This document shows positions 25,451 through 34,319 of a stretch of 62,634 bases of DNA, in pieces; within the stretch, counting starts at the first letter, position 1, and the number at the start of each line of letters is the position of its first letter. This DNA comes from Comamonadaceae bacterium (GTDB taxonomy: Bacteria > Pseudomonadota > Gammaproteobacteria > Burkholderiales > Burkholderiaceae_C): positions 1-62,634 of the forward strand of contig CANGME010000018.1 of NCBI GenBank assembly GCA_947455145.1, given 5' to 3'. The notes beneath the pieces were generated by a model. It had not been told where the DNA came from. It searched no databases and saw nothing but the letters and a program-made list of their open reading frames with translations. Both the position numbers and the translations under genes were made by a program.

Positions 25451-27775
25451 ATGAAAACTAAAGTTCTAATTCGTTCAACTATAATTTTAAAGCTTATTAA
25501 AAGACTTTGGATTTTATCTATTGTTTTATTAAGTGTATTTTCTATAATTTATACGCTGCCATCGCAAGCTCAATCTCGAAAATCAAATAGTTCAAGTCTT
25601 GATTTGAAAACAGTTTCAGATTTGGATTTAAACATTGAGTCAGATAGTGTAAGAAACTCTCGTCGCTTGGTTTCAATGAGTTTTAAGCAAATGGGTGCTT
25701 GGTCTGCAATTAAACTAAGAGGTGTAGATGGGGCTAGGACATTGGCCTTTCCAATTAGAACAGATGAGGTAGTGGTTTCTGCAAAACTAAAGCTTGAATA
25801 TGATTACTCACCAGCGCTTATTGCTGAACTCAGTCATCTTAAAATTCAGTTAAATGACAAAATAATATCTGTTGAGTCGTTGCCTCAAAGCAAAGGTCTC
25901 GCAAATTCAAGAGAATTTAATATTGATCCTAGGTTGTTTCGTGATTTAAATGAATTGCGTTTTACTCTAATCGGTCACTATACTCGAGAGTGCGAAGATC
26001 CTTTTCATTCTTCATTATGGCTGTTGCTAAACGATTATGGCCGGTTAGAGTTAACTCTTGCTCCTATTCCGACTGTTAATGATTTAAAAGATCTGCCGGC
26101 ACCATTTTTTGATAAAAGAGATAATGTACCGTTAAATCTTCCATTTATATTCGCGAGCCAGCCTAGTTTGGGTACATTAAAAGTTGCTGGTGTTCTTTCT
26201 TCTTGGTTTGGTCAACAAGCTGGTGTTAGAGGGGCGAAGTTTCCAGTATCAATTAATAAATTGCCTGAAGGTAATGGTGTTTTGTTTTTGCTGGGGAATG
26301 AAAGTCTTCAAGGTATAAAAGGAGCAGCAGTCTCAACTGTCACTATACAGACTCATCCAACCAATCCAAATGCCAAATTGTTGATTGTTACTGGAAATAA
26401 TGAATCTGATTTAATGCGGGCTGCGAGAACCATAGCTTTACTTAGCCCATCATTATCGGGCCAAAGTGTTGTTGTGTCTAAGGATGCTCCATTAGCAATG
26501 CGCAAACCTTACGATGCACCTGCTTGGATTCATACAGATAGAATGGTTAAGTTTGGTGAGATCGCGAAACCGGAGGAGCTTCGTGTTCAAGGCTATTTTC
26601 CAGAAGTGGTTCGTCTTAATTACAGAGTTCCGCCTGACTTGTTTACATGGAGAACACCAGGTGTACCAGTTAATTTAAAATACCGCGCTAGCCGTCTTCC
26701 CTTACACCATAGTTCGGCCCTTAATGTCAATATTAATAATGTATTAATAGATGCGCTTCCACTTAATGTTTTAAGTAATAGTGTTGATTCACAAAATAGG
26801 CTAATTTTTCCCAAATCAGATAACAAATCAATTACGGAGGCATCACTATTTATTCCTCCTTATTCTATAAATGGTAGAGATCAATTGCAAATGGCGTTCT
26901 CTTTTGATGTGACTAAAGAAGGCGCATGTCAAAATTGGCCCCCAGATAATCTTCAAGCTGCTATTGATTCGGAATCAACGATTGATTACAGCGGTTTTCC
27001 GCATTACGTTGCGTTGCCTAATTTAAATTACTTCTCAACTTTGGGTTTTCCATTCACAAGAATGGCTGACTTGTCTGAAACTGCTGTAGTTCTACCAGAT
27101 CAACCCAATATAGACGAAATAAGTCTTTACCTTGTAATCATGGGTCGAATGGGTGAGGCAACTGGATATCCTTCATTTATGCATGAAGTAATAACTTCTG
27201 CCGAAGTTGATAAAGTTCCTGATCGTGACTTTTTAGTTATCGGCTCATCTGGAAATCAAAAACTTATGGCGCTATGGTCAGATCGTATGCCTATGGTTGA
27301 GATAAGCGGAGAACGTAGGGTAAGGGAGCCTAATGTGAGCTGGCGTCCAACTTATCGCTGGGAGCAAAGGGATATTGATTCTAATGCGCCTAATGGTTCT
27401 AGTATGAGTTTGTCAAATACTGGTAGTTTAACAACATTGATGGGTTTTGAATCACCTTTAAAACCGTCGCGGAGTGTTGTGTTCGTTTATGCGGATAATT
27501 CTTCTGATTTAAGAAAGGTGTCTGATTTAATTACTGATGTTGATCGTCTTTCTTTAATTCAAGGAGATTTTGTAGTTGTTGACGATAAAAGCATTGACTT
27601 TGCTAAGGTGTCTGATACGTATTATTTAGGTGAGTTGCCTTGGATTAGCAAGATCAAATGGTTTTTATCAGACCAACCTTTTTTCCTAGCTTTGATTGTT
27701 TTATTGATCTCAGTATTGCTTGCAACTATTATGTACAGGCCTTTGAGAAATTTTGTTGCTAAGCGTAATAAATAA
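25451..27775 (+). CDS. bcsB: Cellulose synthase regulatory subunit BcsB-like protein
   Basis: A 774-residue periplasmic protein with a signal peptide (hydrophobic core about 21-36, SQAQ), alternating carbohydrate-binding jelly-roll and ferredoxin-like domains, and one C-terminal helix (about 742-765) followed by a basic end. BcsB landmarks are LRGVDGARTLAFPIRTDE, the LTLIGHYTRECEDPF-type strand with its Cys, IQTHPTNPN, the Cys in GACQNWPP, and FPFTRMADLSETAVVLP. BcsB normally binds BcsA through the C-terminal helix and guides the chain through the periplasm. Unlike its BcsA partner it looks fully conserved. It starts 5 bases after the BcsA-like gene. Confidence 0.88.
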   Translation: MKTKVLIRSTIILKLIKRLWILSIVLLSVFSIIYTLPSQAQSRKSNSSSLDLKTVSDLDLNIESDSVRNSRRLVSMSFKQMGAWSAIKLRGVDGARTLAFPIRTDEVVVSAKLKLEYDYSPALIAELSHLKIQLNDKIISVESLPQSKGLANSREFNIDPRLFRDLNELRFTLIGHYTRECEDPFHSSLWLLLNDYGRLELTLAPIPTVNDLKDLPAPFFDKRDNVPLNLPFIFASQPSLGTLKVAGVLSSWFGQQAGVRGAKFPVSINKLPEGNGVLFLLGNESLQGIKGAAVSTVTIQTHPTNPNAKLLIVTGNNESDLMRAARTIALLSPSLSGQSVVVSKDAPLAMRKPYDAPAWIHTDRMVKFGEIAKPEELRVQGYFPEVVRLNYRVPPDLFTWRTPGVPVNLKYRASRLPLHHSSALNVNINNVLIDALPLNVLSNSVDSQNRLIFPKSDNKSITEASLFIPPYSINGRDQLQMAFSFDVTKEGACQNWPPDNLQAAIDSESTIDYSGFPHYVALPNLNYFSTLGFPFTRMADLSETAVVLPDQPNIDEISLYLVIMGRMGEATGYPSFMHEVITSAEVDKVPDRDFLVIGSSGNQKLMALWSDRMPMVEISGERRVREPNVSWRPTYRWEQRDIDSNAPNGSSMSLSNTGSLTTLMGFESPLKPSRSVVFVYADNSSDLRKVSDLITDVDRLSLIQGDFVVVDDKSIDFAKVSDTYYLGELPWISKIKWFLSDQPFFLALIVLLISVLLATIMYRPLRNFVAKRNK

Positions 27776-27797
27776 TCATAGTGTTCGAAAGATTAAT

Positions 27798-28616
27798 ATG
27801 AACCTCGTTAGAGGAGTTTGGTTAGTTTTACTATTTTTAAATTCTGCTGCATGTTCGGCTGAGGATTTAATGACTCGCCAAATGATGGATGAGGCCGTGG
27901 AGTGGAGTGCAAAAGGCCGTGATGATCTTGCTGCTCGTATTTGGTTAAAGCTACTCAGCTACGAGCCAGGGAATGGAGAGGCTTTGGTTAAATTGGGTCT
28001 GATTGAATTTCGGGCTGGAAACTTGAAGAGTGCTCAGTCGTTGCATCAAAGAGCGTTGCGAGTTACTCCAACGCCAAAAGGATTAGGTCGCTTAACGAGG
28101 GCATTAAATCCTACGGAAGTTATTTTGCCAAATCCAAAGATTCAATCTAATGAGGTTGTATCAGATTCTTTAAAGCTGGATTCCTCTCTCAAACCCCGTA
28201 AAGATATAAAAAATATTTCTCGCATAGAGAGCCCGCTGACTAAAAATCAAGAACCAAAAATCATTTCACATAAATGGGTAGATCGTAGACTTTTTCTTGA
28301 AAAATCAACTCGAGACAATCCTGGTGATACACGTTACTTAATTTTGCTTGCAAGTCATCTGGCTGAAAGAGAGGCAACTCGCCGTGAGGCGATTAGGCAA
28401 TTAGAGGCATTAAACTTAATCGAGATTCAGTCCTCTGAAATTAAGTTAATTTGGCAAAAAGCATTGCTTGCTTTGAAGGCTAATCAAGGTGATCAATCTC
28501 TTTTTAAGAACTATTTGTCAATTTATCCTGGTAGCACGCCTGTTTTGCGTCGGTTAAAAAGTTTAGAAGAACAAGTTGCACGTGAATCTAACCGTGGTAA
28601 TAAAAAAATTAAATGA
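27798..28616 (+). CDS. TPR-only exported protein resembling the N-terminus of BcsC
   Basis: A 272-residue protein with a signal peptide (about residues 1-21, ending AACSAED). The conserved opening of BcsC follows: MDEAVEWSAKGRDDLAARIWLKLL, then the TPR repeat GNGEALVKLGLIEFRAGNLKSAQSL. A Lys/Ser-rich linker and another TPR pair (RYLILLASHLAEREATRREAI) complete it. BcsC itself exceeds 1000 residues and ends in a beta barrel; here there is no barrel. The Cys near the cleavage site could be lipidated, but the lipobox is poor. I infer a periplasmic adaptor working with the barrel protein at 15972. The ATG at 27798 is chosen because it begins the signal peptide. Confidence 0.7.
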   Translation: MNLVRGVWLVLLFLNSAACSAEDLMTRQMMDEAVEWSAKGRDDLAARIWLKLLSYEPGNGEALVKLGLIEFRAGNLKSAQSLHQRALRVTPTPKGLGRLTRALNPTEVILPNPKIQSNEVVSDSLKLDSSLKPRKDIKNISRIESPLTKNQEPKIISHKWVDRRLFLEKSTRDNPGDTRYLILLASHLAEREATRREAIRQLEALNLIEIQSSEIKLIWQKALLALKANQGDQSLFKNYLSIYPGSTPVLRRLKSLEEQVARESNRGNKKIK

Positions 28617-28670
28617 GAAATACTTATTTTTTTTAAATTCAATTCTATTTTTTCCTAATAGTGATATCTT

Positions 28671-29414
28671 ATGCAAATAATCGCTTTTATCTCAGGCAAA
28701 GGTGGAGTAGGTAAATCTACCTTGACAGCTAATATTGCTATGGCTCTTTCACAGCGCGGTAAGCGGGTTCTAGTCGTTGATCTAGATCCTCAAAATACAC
28801 AACGCTTTCATCTTGGAATGGATCCAGATGAAATAGCAGGCCTAGTACGTGAGGGTATTACGCCGAGTTCCATATTTGAAAGTCCATTTGGAATGAAATT
28901 TATTCCTTTTGGCCGTGTTAATGATGCTGAGTTGCATGAGTTTGCTTCAGTTCTTAAGAAAAATCCTAACTGGGTAGCAAACGGAATTGATTCGCTCGCT
29001 GATGAATTCGATTTCATATTTTTGGATACACCTCCTGGCCCAACTGTTTATTTACAGCAAGCTCTACGTGCAGCTAATAGAGCCCTTGTAATTCTGTTGG
29101 CTGATGCTGCGTCTTTTGCAACTATTCCTAAAATAATTGAATTGGTCGAGCAATATACGGCAGGAAGGCCTGAGTTTGTGCGTATGTCTCTCTTAATTAA
29201 TCAGATGCCAACTCGTGGTCGATTGGGGCATCAGGTACGAGATGCAATTTTTTCAAATCATGATGAGCAAGTTGTTCCAGTAGTTGTTCATAAAGATGAG
29301 CGTGTTACTGAGGCTCTCGCTTTTGAGCGTCCTGTTCTTGAGTACTATCCTGGATGTAAGGCAAGCCTTGATATCCAATATGTTACCGATTGGATCATAG
29401 ACACTGTTGAGTAA
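28671..29414 (+). CDS. BcsQ-type MinD/ParA-like ATPase (second copy)
   Basis: A 247-residue deviant-Walker ATPase: GKGGVGKST (9-17), DLDPQ (37-41) and DTPPG (119-123). It is clearly homologous to the BcsQ at 22537 (shared VILLADAASFATIP and ALAFERPVLEY regions) but diverged, so it is not a recent duplicate. It begins 55 bases after the TPR gene with an AT-rich leader and weak ribosome site. No parB or parS partner is adjacent, which argues against plasmid partition. It may position a second part of the secretion machine. Confidence 0.82.
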   Translation: MQIIAFISGKGGVGKSTLTANIAMALSQRGKRVLVVDLDPQNTQRFHLGMDPDEIAGLVREGITPSSIFESPFGMKFIPFGRVNDAELHEFASVLKKNPNWVANGIDSLADEFDFIFLDTPPGPTVYLQQALRAANRALVILLADAASFATIPKIIELVEQYTAGRPEFVRMSLLINQMPTRGRLGHQVRDAIFSNHDEQVVPVVVHKDERVTEALAFERPVLEYYPGCKASLDIQYVTDWIIDTVE

Positions 29415-29499
29415 TGATGCGATCTTATTTGCGCAATGAAATATGAGACTCATTCTGCTCATAACATCGAAAATTCACCTAAAAAAAAATGAATAAATC

Positions 29500-30885
29500 A
29501 TGGTTTTTAGCTCAAATATTTTTCTTTTTGCCTTTCTTCCTTTTTTTCTTCTTTGCTATTATCTGACACCCTGGCGTGCTAAATCGGCACTGATACTGGT
29601 ATTCAGCTATGCCTTTTATGCTTGGTGGCGTCCCGATTTTTTAGGACTCCTAGTTGGCGTGACTGTTGTAAGTTATGCCTTTGCTTTGATCATTGAGGCC
29701 GCCAAAGACGAAGCCAAACGTTATCGCTGGCTGTTCATGGGGGTGGGCTTGAACCTGCTGGCCTTGGCCTACTTCAAGTACGCCAATTTCGGAGTTGACA
29801 GTTTCAACGTCGCACTTCAAGGGCTCGGGTTTGAGCCCATGTCGTGGACGAAAGTGCTTTTGCCCATTGGCTTGTCTTTCTACATCTTTCACGCCATCAG
29901 CTACTTGGTGGACATCTACCGCCGTGAGGCTCCGCCCGCTCGGGATTTGATTGACTTCGCCGCCTTCATCGCCTTGTTTCCCCACTTGGTTGCGGGGCCG
30001 GTGTTGCGCTACCACTTGTTGGCAGAGCAGTTCCGCAGTCGAATCCACTCTTCAGAACGCTTCGCACGTGGGTGCATGGTATTCATGGTCGGATTCTGTC
30101 AGAAGGTGCTCATTGCCGACACCGTTGCACCGTTGGCCGATGCTGCTTTTCTGGCACCATTACCTACCCTTGCGGATGCTTGGTTAGGTTCCGTGGCGTA
30201 CACCATTCAGTTGTTTTTCGATTTTAGCGGCTACACCACCATGGCTATCGGTTTGGCGCTCATGATTGGCTTTGTGTTCCCTGAGAATTTCAATGACCCC
30301 TATGTTTCGCGCTCCATCACCGAGTTTTGGAAGCGCTGGCACATGTCGCTGTCCAACTGGTTGCGGGAGTATTTGTACATCGCCTTAGGCGGCAATCGCA
30401 AAGGCGTTGTTCGCACTTACGTTAATCTGTTTTTAACCATGTTGCTCGGTGGTCTGTGGCATGGTGCGAACTGGACTTTTGTTCTGTGGGGCGCATGGCA
30501 TGGCGGCATCTTAGCGCTCGAACGCTATTGGGATCAGCGCTTCGGTAAACCCCTGCTGCCCGGCTGGCTGGGGGTCATTAAAACTATGTTCTTAGTGATC
30601 GTTGGATGGGTGATGTTCCGCGCGGTGGACATCGCCGGCGCTGGGCGCATGTTCCAAGGCATGGCCGGGTTTAACGGTGTTGCTTTGAGCCCAGGTATGG
30701 CATGGCAGGTCACTCCGGATCGACTCGGTGTGATGGCTATCGGCATTGCTTTGGTGTACGCCATGCCTTGGCTCAAACGCCACAGCGGCTCCTACGCGCG
30801 CTACCTCATCGTGCCGCTCTTCTTATGGTCAGTAGCCACATTGTCGTCACAGGCGTTCACACCGTTTTTATACTTTCAGTTCTGA
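29500..30885 (+). CDS. MBOAT O-acyltransferase of the AlgI/WssH type
   Basis: A 461-residue membrane-bound O-acyltransferase with about ten helices. Family signatures include PHLVAGPVLR (161-170), FDFSGY (240-245), RWHMSLSNWLREYLY (279-293) and the catalytic His region GGLWHGANW (His321), with a second His at 334. AlgI and WssH pass acetyl groups across the inner membrane for polysaccharide O-acetylation. No alginate genes are nearby, so the target is probably the island polymer. Its first 140 or so bases are AT-rich like the island and the rest is GC-rich like the chromosome. Confidence 0.88.
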   Translation: MVFSSNIFLFAFLPFFLLCYYLTPWRAKSALILVFSYAFYAWWRPDFLGLLVGVTVVSYAFALIIEAAKDEAKRYRWLFMGVGLNLLALAYFKYANFGVDSFNVALQGLGFEPMSWTKVLLPIGLSFYIFHAISYLVDIYRREAPPARDLIDFAAFIALFPHLVAGPVLRYHLLAEQFRSRIHSSERFARGCMVFMVGFCQKVLIADTVAPLADAAFLAPLPTLADAWLGSVAYTIQLFFDFSGYTTMAIGLALMIGFVFPENFNDPYVSRSITEFWKRWHMSLSNWLREYLYIALGGNRKGVVRTYVNLFLTMLLGGLWHGANWTFVLWGAWHGGILALERYWDQRFGKPLLPGWLGVIKTMFLVIVGWVMFRAVDIAGAGRMFQGMAGFNGVALSPGMAWQVTPDRLGVMAIGIALVYAMPWLKRHSGSYARYLIVPLFLWSVATLSSQAFTPFLYFQF

Positions 30886-30892
30886 GGTTGCG

Positions 30893-32035
30893 ATGTCTGA
30901 CACTACCCAATTCATGACGAGTCCAAAACCTACACCGCACCAAGCTTTTGCGGCGCTGGCCTTTATTGCGGTCATGCTCGTCGGCGCGTGGCAAATCACG
31001 GCGGCCGCGCTCAATTCCGATGGTCTTGAATTTCCTCGTACGCTGCTTGATTTCAGAGAAGGTAGAACCACGCAAGAGTTGGAAAAACAACTCGATAAAC
31101 ATTTGCCTGTACGCAGCTCACTCATTGCCGGTGCCAACACCCTGCGCTACCTCATCACCGGGGGCGGTGGGGATCAAGTTCGAACAGGGCGCGACCAATG
31201 GCTTTTCTTGACCGAGGAGTTGCGCTACGACGCGGGTGGTGCGGCCAATCTACAAGCCCGCGCTGACATGCTGGGCACGGCTGCGCTGCGCTTGAACGAG
31301 CAAGGGGTTAAGTTGGTGGTTGCCCTGGTGCCCGACAAAGCGCGGATTTATGAAACCAAGCTCGCAAGCGGGCAGTACCCTGCCTACAACCAGAGTCGCT
31401 ACCAAGACGCATTGGCTGCTTTACGCGAGCGTAAAGTCACCACGGTCGATCTGCTCCAGCCCTTGACCCAGGCCGCAGCCAAGTCCGAGGTCTTTTACCG
31501 CACCGACACCCACTGGAACCAAGTCGGCGCTGAAGTGGTCGCGCGCGCCGTGGCCAGCCAGGTTCAGCAACTCGGCATTTCGCTGGACACAACGACGTTT
31601 AAAACCACATCAGAGGGATCGCCAGTGGAGCGCGTCGGTGACTTGATTCGCCTCATGGGCTTGCAAGACATGCCCAACGCACTGCGCCCTATGCCAGACC
31701 AAGAGGCCGCAGCGAGCACCAGCCAAACCAGCACTGAGAGCGCGGGGGGTGGCCTGTTTGGCGATGTCGCTGCTGTACCGGTGGTGATGACGGGTACCTC
31801 GTATTCCATGCGTGGTAATTTCCATGGCTACATGCAGCAAGCCTTGTCGAGCAAGGTGCTCAACACGGCCAAAGATGGTGGCGGATTTTTGCAAGCCGCG
31901 ACTGCCTATTTGACCGATGAAGCCTTTCGCTCGGCCAAACCCAAAATCTTGATATGGGAAGTGCCTGAGCGTTTTCTTATGACCAAATTGGAAGACGAGT
32001 CCAAGTGGTTAGCCAAAGTCAAACTCAGCCCTTGA
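30893..32035 (+). CDS. AlgJ/AlgX-like SGNH O-acetyltransferase
   Basis: A 380-residue protein with one N-terminal membrane helix (about 18-36) and a periplasmic SGNH-like domain. The catalytic elements are DTHW (205-208), the nucleophile motif GTSYS (Ser303) and the conserved WEVPER (355-360). AlgJ/AlgX/WssI proteins take acetyl groups delivered by the AlgI partner and add them to the polymer. It starts 7 bases after the AlgI-like gene and is certainly cotranscribed with it. Its codon use is that of the GC-rich chromosome. Confidence 0.85.
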   Translation: MSDTTQFMTSPKPTPHQAFAALAFIAVMLVGAWQITAAALNSDGLEFPRTLLDFREGRTTQELEKQLDKHLPVRSSLIAGANTLRYLITGGGGDQVRTGRDQWLFLTEELRYDAGGAANLQARADMLGTAALRLNEQGVKLVVALVPDKARIYETKLASGQYPAYNQSRYQDALAALRERKVTTVDLLQPLTQAAAKSEVFYRTDTHWNQVGAEVVARAVASQVQQLGISLDTTTFKTTSEGSPVERVGDLIRLMGLQDMPNALRPMPDQEAAASTSQTSTESAGGGLFGDVAAVPVVMTGTSYSMRGNFHGYMQQALSSKVLNTAKDGGGFLQAATAYLTDEAFRSAKPKILIWEVPERFLMTKLEDESKWLAKVKLSP

Positions 32036-32046
32036 GTTTGTGAGCC

Positions 32047-32067
32047 TGAAAGAGATCAACTCTTTCA
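32047..32067. other. Hairpin between convergent genes, weak terminator candidate
   Basis: TGAAAGAG and CTCTTTCA form a perfect 8-bp stem with a 5-base loop between the AlgJ-like stop and the metG stop. Neither side has a T tract, so termination is only possible, not clear. Confidence 0.35.
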
Positions 32068-32081
32068 CGCTACCTGTGGCT

Positions 32082-34160
32082 TCAATGAATCCGCATGCCG
32101 GGCTGCGCGCCTGGCCAAGGGGTGAGGATGTGGATGCCGGGCTGGGCCTTCTCATCCGCATGGCTAGCGGCCAGAACCATGCCCTCAGAGACACCAAACT
32201 TCATCTTGCGCGGGGCCAGGTTAGCCACCATCACGGTGAGCTGACCCACTAAGTCTTCTGGCTTGTACACGCTGGCAATGCCGCTGAAGACATTGCGCAT
32301 CTTGCCTTCGCCCACGTCCAGGGTCAGGCGCAGGAGTTTGGTCGAACCCTCCACCGCTTCGCAGTTCATGATCTTGGCGATGCGCAGGTCGATCTTAGCG
32401 AAGTCGTCGATGCTGATGGTAGGGGCGATGGCTTCGCCGCCGGGTGTGAGCTTTTCAGGCTCGGGCGAGGCGGGCGGCTCGAACAGGGCGTCGAGTTGCT
32501 CAGGCGTGACGCGTTGCATGAGGTGTTGGTACGGGGCAATGGTGGCAACGTCAGTCGCGCTATGCCAGTGCTGCATGTCGACGCCAACAAACCCCTGTAC
32601 GGCCTGGGCTAGCTCTGGCAGCACAGGAGCCAGGTAGCGTGTGAGCACCGCAAAGGTGTTGATGAGCACCGAGCACACCTGGTGCAGGGCTTCGTTATTG
32701 GTCGTGTCCTTGGCCAAATCCCAGGGCTTGTTTTGGTCCACATAAGCGTTGACTTTGTCGGCCAGCAGCATGATCTCGCGTGTGGCCTTGCCGAACTCAC
32801 GGGTTTCGTACAACTGTGCAATGTCATGGGCTGCGGCGCGAATGACCTGCAGCAGCGCTGCGCCTTGCGGGTCAAAGGCGTGGGTCAGTTGACCACCAAA
32901 ACGCTTGGTTAAAAACCCTGCTGCGCGGCTGGCGATGTTGACATACTTGCCAATCAAATCGCTGTTCACCCGTGCCATGAAGTCGTCGGCATTGAAGTCA
33001 ATGTCCTCATTGCGTGCCGACAATTTGGCGGCCAGGTAGTAGCGCAGCCACTCAGGGTTCATGCCCAGCGACAGGTACTTGAGTGGGTCAAGCCCGGTGC
33101 CTCGGCTCTTGCTCATCTTCTCGCCGTTGTTCACTGTCAAAAAGCCGTGCACAAATACGTTGTCCGGCGTCTTGCGGCCGCTGAACTTCAGCATGGCCGG
33201 CCAGAACAGGGTGTGGAAGGTGACGATGTCTTTGCCGATGAAGTGGTACTGCTCCAGCGCAGGGTTGGCCATATAGGCGTCGTAGTCCTGGCCGCGCTTA
33301 GTCAACAGGTTCTTGAGCGATGCCAGATAGCCCACAGGCGCGTCCAGCCACACATAAAAATACTTGCCCGGTGCGTCGGGAATCTCGATGCCGAAGTAGG
33401 GCGCATCGCGTGAAATGTCCCAGTCGCCAAGGCCTTCGCTCGTTGTGCCATCCGCGTTGGTGCGCACCGAGAACCACTCTTTGATTTTGTTGGCCACCTC
33501 GGCTTGCAGCACCAGCTTGCCGTTGGCATCCACGCGCTGCGTCCAGGCCTCCAAAAATTCCACGCAGCGCGGGTCGGAGAGTTTGAAGAAGAAGTGCTCG
33601 GAATGTTTCAGTTCCGGCGTCACACCTGACAAGGCTGAGTAGGGATTGATCAGGTCGGTGGGCGCATAGACCGAGCCGCACACCTCGCAGTTGTCGCCGT
33701 ACTGGTCTTTGGCGTGGCACTTGGGGCACTCGCCCTTGATGTAGCGATCCGGCAGGAACATGTTCTTCGCAGGGTCGAAGAACTGCTCGATGGTGCGGGT
33801 CTCGATCAGGTCATTGGACTTGAGGTCGCGGTAAATCTGGCGGGCCAGTTCGTGGTTCTCGGGGGCATCGGTGCTGTGCCAGTTGTCAAAGCTGATGTGA
33901 AAGCCGTCCAGGTAGGGTTTGCGGCCTGCGGCAATGTCGGCCACAAAAGCCTGCGGCGTTTGACCGGCCTTCTCCGCCGCAATCATGATGGGCGCGCCGT
34001 GGGTGTCGTCCGCCCCGACAAAATTCACATGGTGGCCCTGCATGCGCTGAAACCGCACCCAGATGTCGGCCTGGATGTACTCCATGATGTGGCCGACGTG
34101 GAACTTGCCATTGGCGTAGGGCAGGGCGGTGGTGACGAAGAGTTGGCGCGGTGCAGACAT
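32082..34160 (-). CDS. metG: Methionyl-tRNA synthetase
   Basis: A 692-residue class I aminoacyl-tRNA synthetase that charges tRNA-Met. It has the HIGH-type motif ([10 protein letters not shown]), a zinc-knuckle insert with CPKC and [18 protein letters not shown], the KMSKS loop, an anticodon-binding helical domain and a C-terminal EMAP/Trbp tRNA-binding domain ([13 protein letters not shown]). I chose the ATG at 34160 ([18 protein letters not shown]) because homologs begin there; an upstream in-frame ATG at 34220 would add 20 atypical residues. It is convergent with the acetylation pair, marking the return to housekeeping DNA. Confidence 0.95.
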   Translation of the reverse strand: MSAPRQLFVTTALPYANGKFHVGHIMEYIQADIWVRFQRMQGHHVNFVGADDTHGAPIMIAAEKAGQTPQAFVADIAAGRKPYLDGFHISFDNWHSTDAPENHELARQIYRDLKSNDLIETRTIEQFFDPAKNMFLPDRYIKGECPKCHAKDQYGDNCEVCGSVYAPTDLINPYSALSGVTPELKHSEHFFFKLSDPRCVEFLEAWTQRVDANGKLVLQAEVANKIKEWFSVRTNADGTTSEGLGDWDISRDAPYFGIEIPDAPGKYFYVWLDAPVGYLASLKNLLTKRGQDYDAYMANPALEQYHFIGKDIVTFHTLFWPAMLKFSGRKTPDNVFVHGFLTVNNGEKMSKSRGTGLDPLKYLSLGMNPEWLRYYLAAKLSARNEDIDFNADDFMARVNSDLIGKYVNIASRAAGFLTKRFGGQLTHAFDPQGAALLQVIRAAAHDIAQLYETREFGKATREIMLLADKVNAYVDQNKPWDLAKDTTNNEALHQVCSVLINTFAVLTRYLAPVLPELAQAVQGFVGVDMQHWHSATDVATIAPYQHLMQRVTPEQLDALFEPPASPEPEKLTPGGEAIAPTISIDDFAKIDLRIAKIMNCEAVEGSTKLLRLTLDVGEGKMRNVFSGIASVYKPEDLVGQLTVMVANLAPRKMKFGVSEGMVLAASHADEKAQPGIHILTPWPGAQPGMRIH

Positions 34161-34230
34161 GGGGGACTTTTGTGACGGATAAGCGCCTATTTTAAAAGCG
34201 ATCCCTCCCTGCGAATTCATGACTCCGATA

Positions 34231-34305
34231 CTGGGTGTGGATGGCTTCGCGGCTGTCCCCCGGCCTGCGGCCTCCTCCTGATGCCGCTACGCTATCCCCA
34301 CCCAG
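34231..34305. repeat. Long imperfect inverted repeat, intergenic
   Basis: Arms CTGGGTGTGGAT (34231-34242) and ATCCCCACCCAG (34294-34305) pair at 11 of 12 positions. Between them lie GC-rich stretches with smaller palindromes such as GGCCTGCGGCC. It looks like an intergenic repetitive element and may also end transcription of the patatin genes. Confidence 0.5.
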
Positions 34306-34319
34306 CATCTCTTCTCTCT

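Larger units (their letters stand above)
15810..29640 (+). other. AT-rich exopolysaccharide island (hybrid Pga/Bcs gene cluster)
   Basis: From just after the EamA gene to about 140 bases inside the AlgI-like gene, composition becomes strongly AT-rich, with A/T-ending codons and long A or T runs, unlike both flanks. All eleven complete genes run on the + strand with overlaps or short gaps. No integrase, transposase, tRNA attachment site or flanking direct repeat was seen, so if acquired by transfer the route is not visible. Intergenic 15810-15971 is the likely leader and promoter region; I could not single out a -35/-10 pair with confidence. Confidence 0.75.

Noticed and set aside
28671-29414. 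The second BcsQ as a plasmid or chromosome partition ParA
   Set aside because: No parB or parS is adjacent, and the sequence resembles the first BcsQ in several shared segments.
15810-29640. The island as a prophage, ICE or transposon
   Set aside because: No integrase, transposase, phage structural gene, conjugation gene or flanking direct repeat is visible; only composition suggests transfer.
29500-32035. The AlgI/AlgJ pair as part of an alginate operon
   Set aside because: No alg8, alg44, algE, algG or algL is present nearby; these families also acetylate other polysaccharides.
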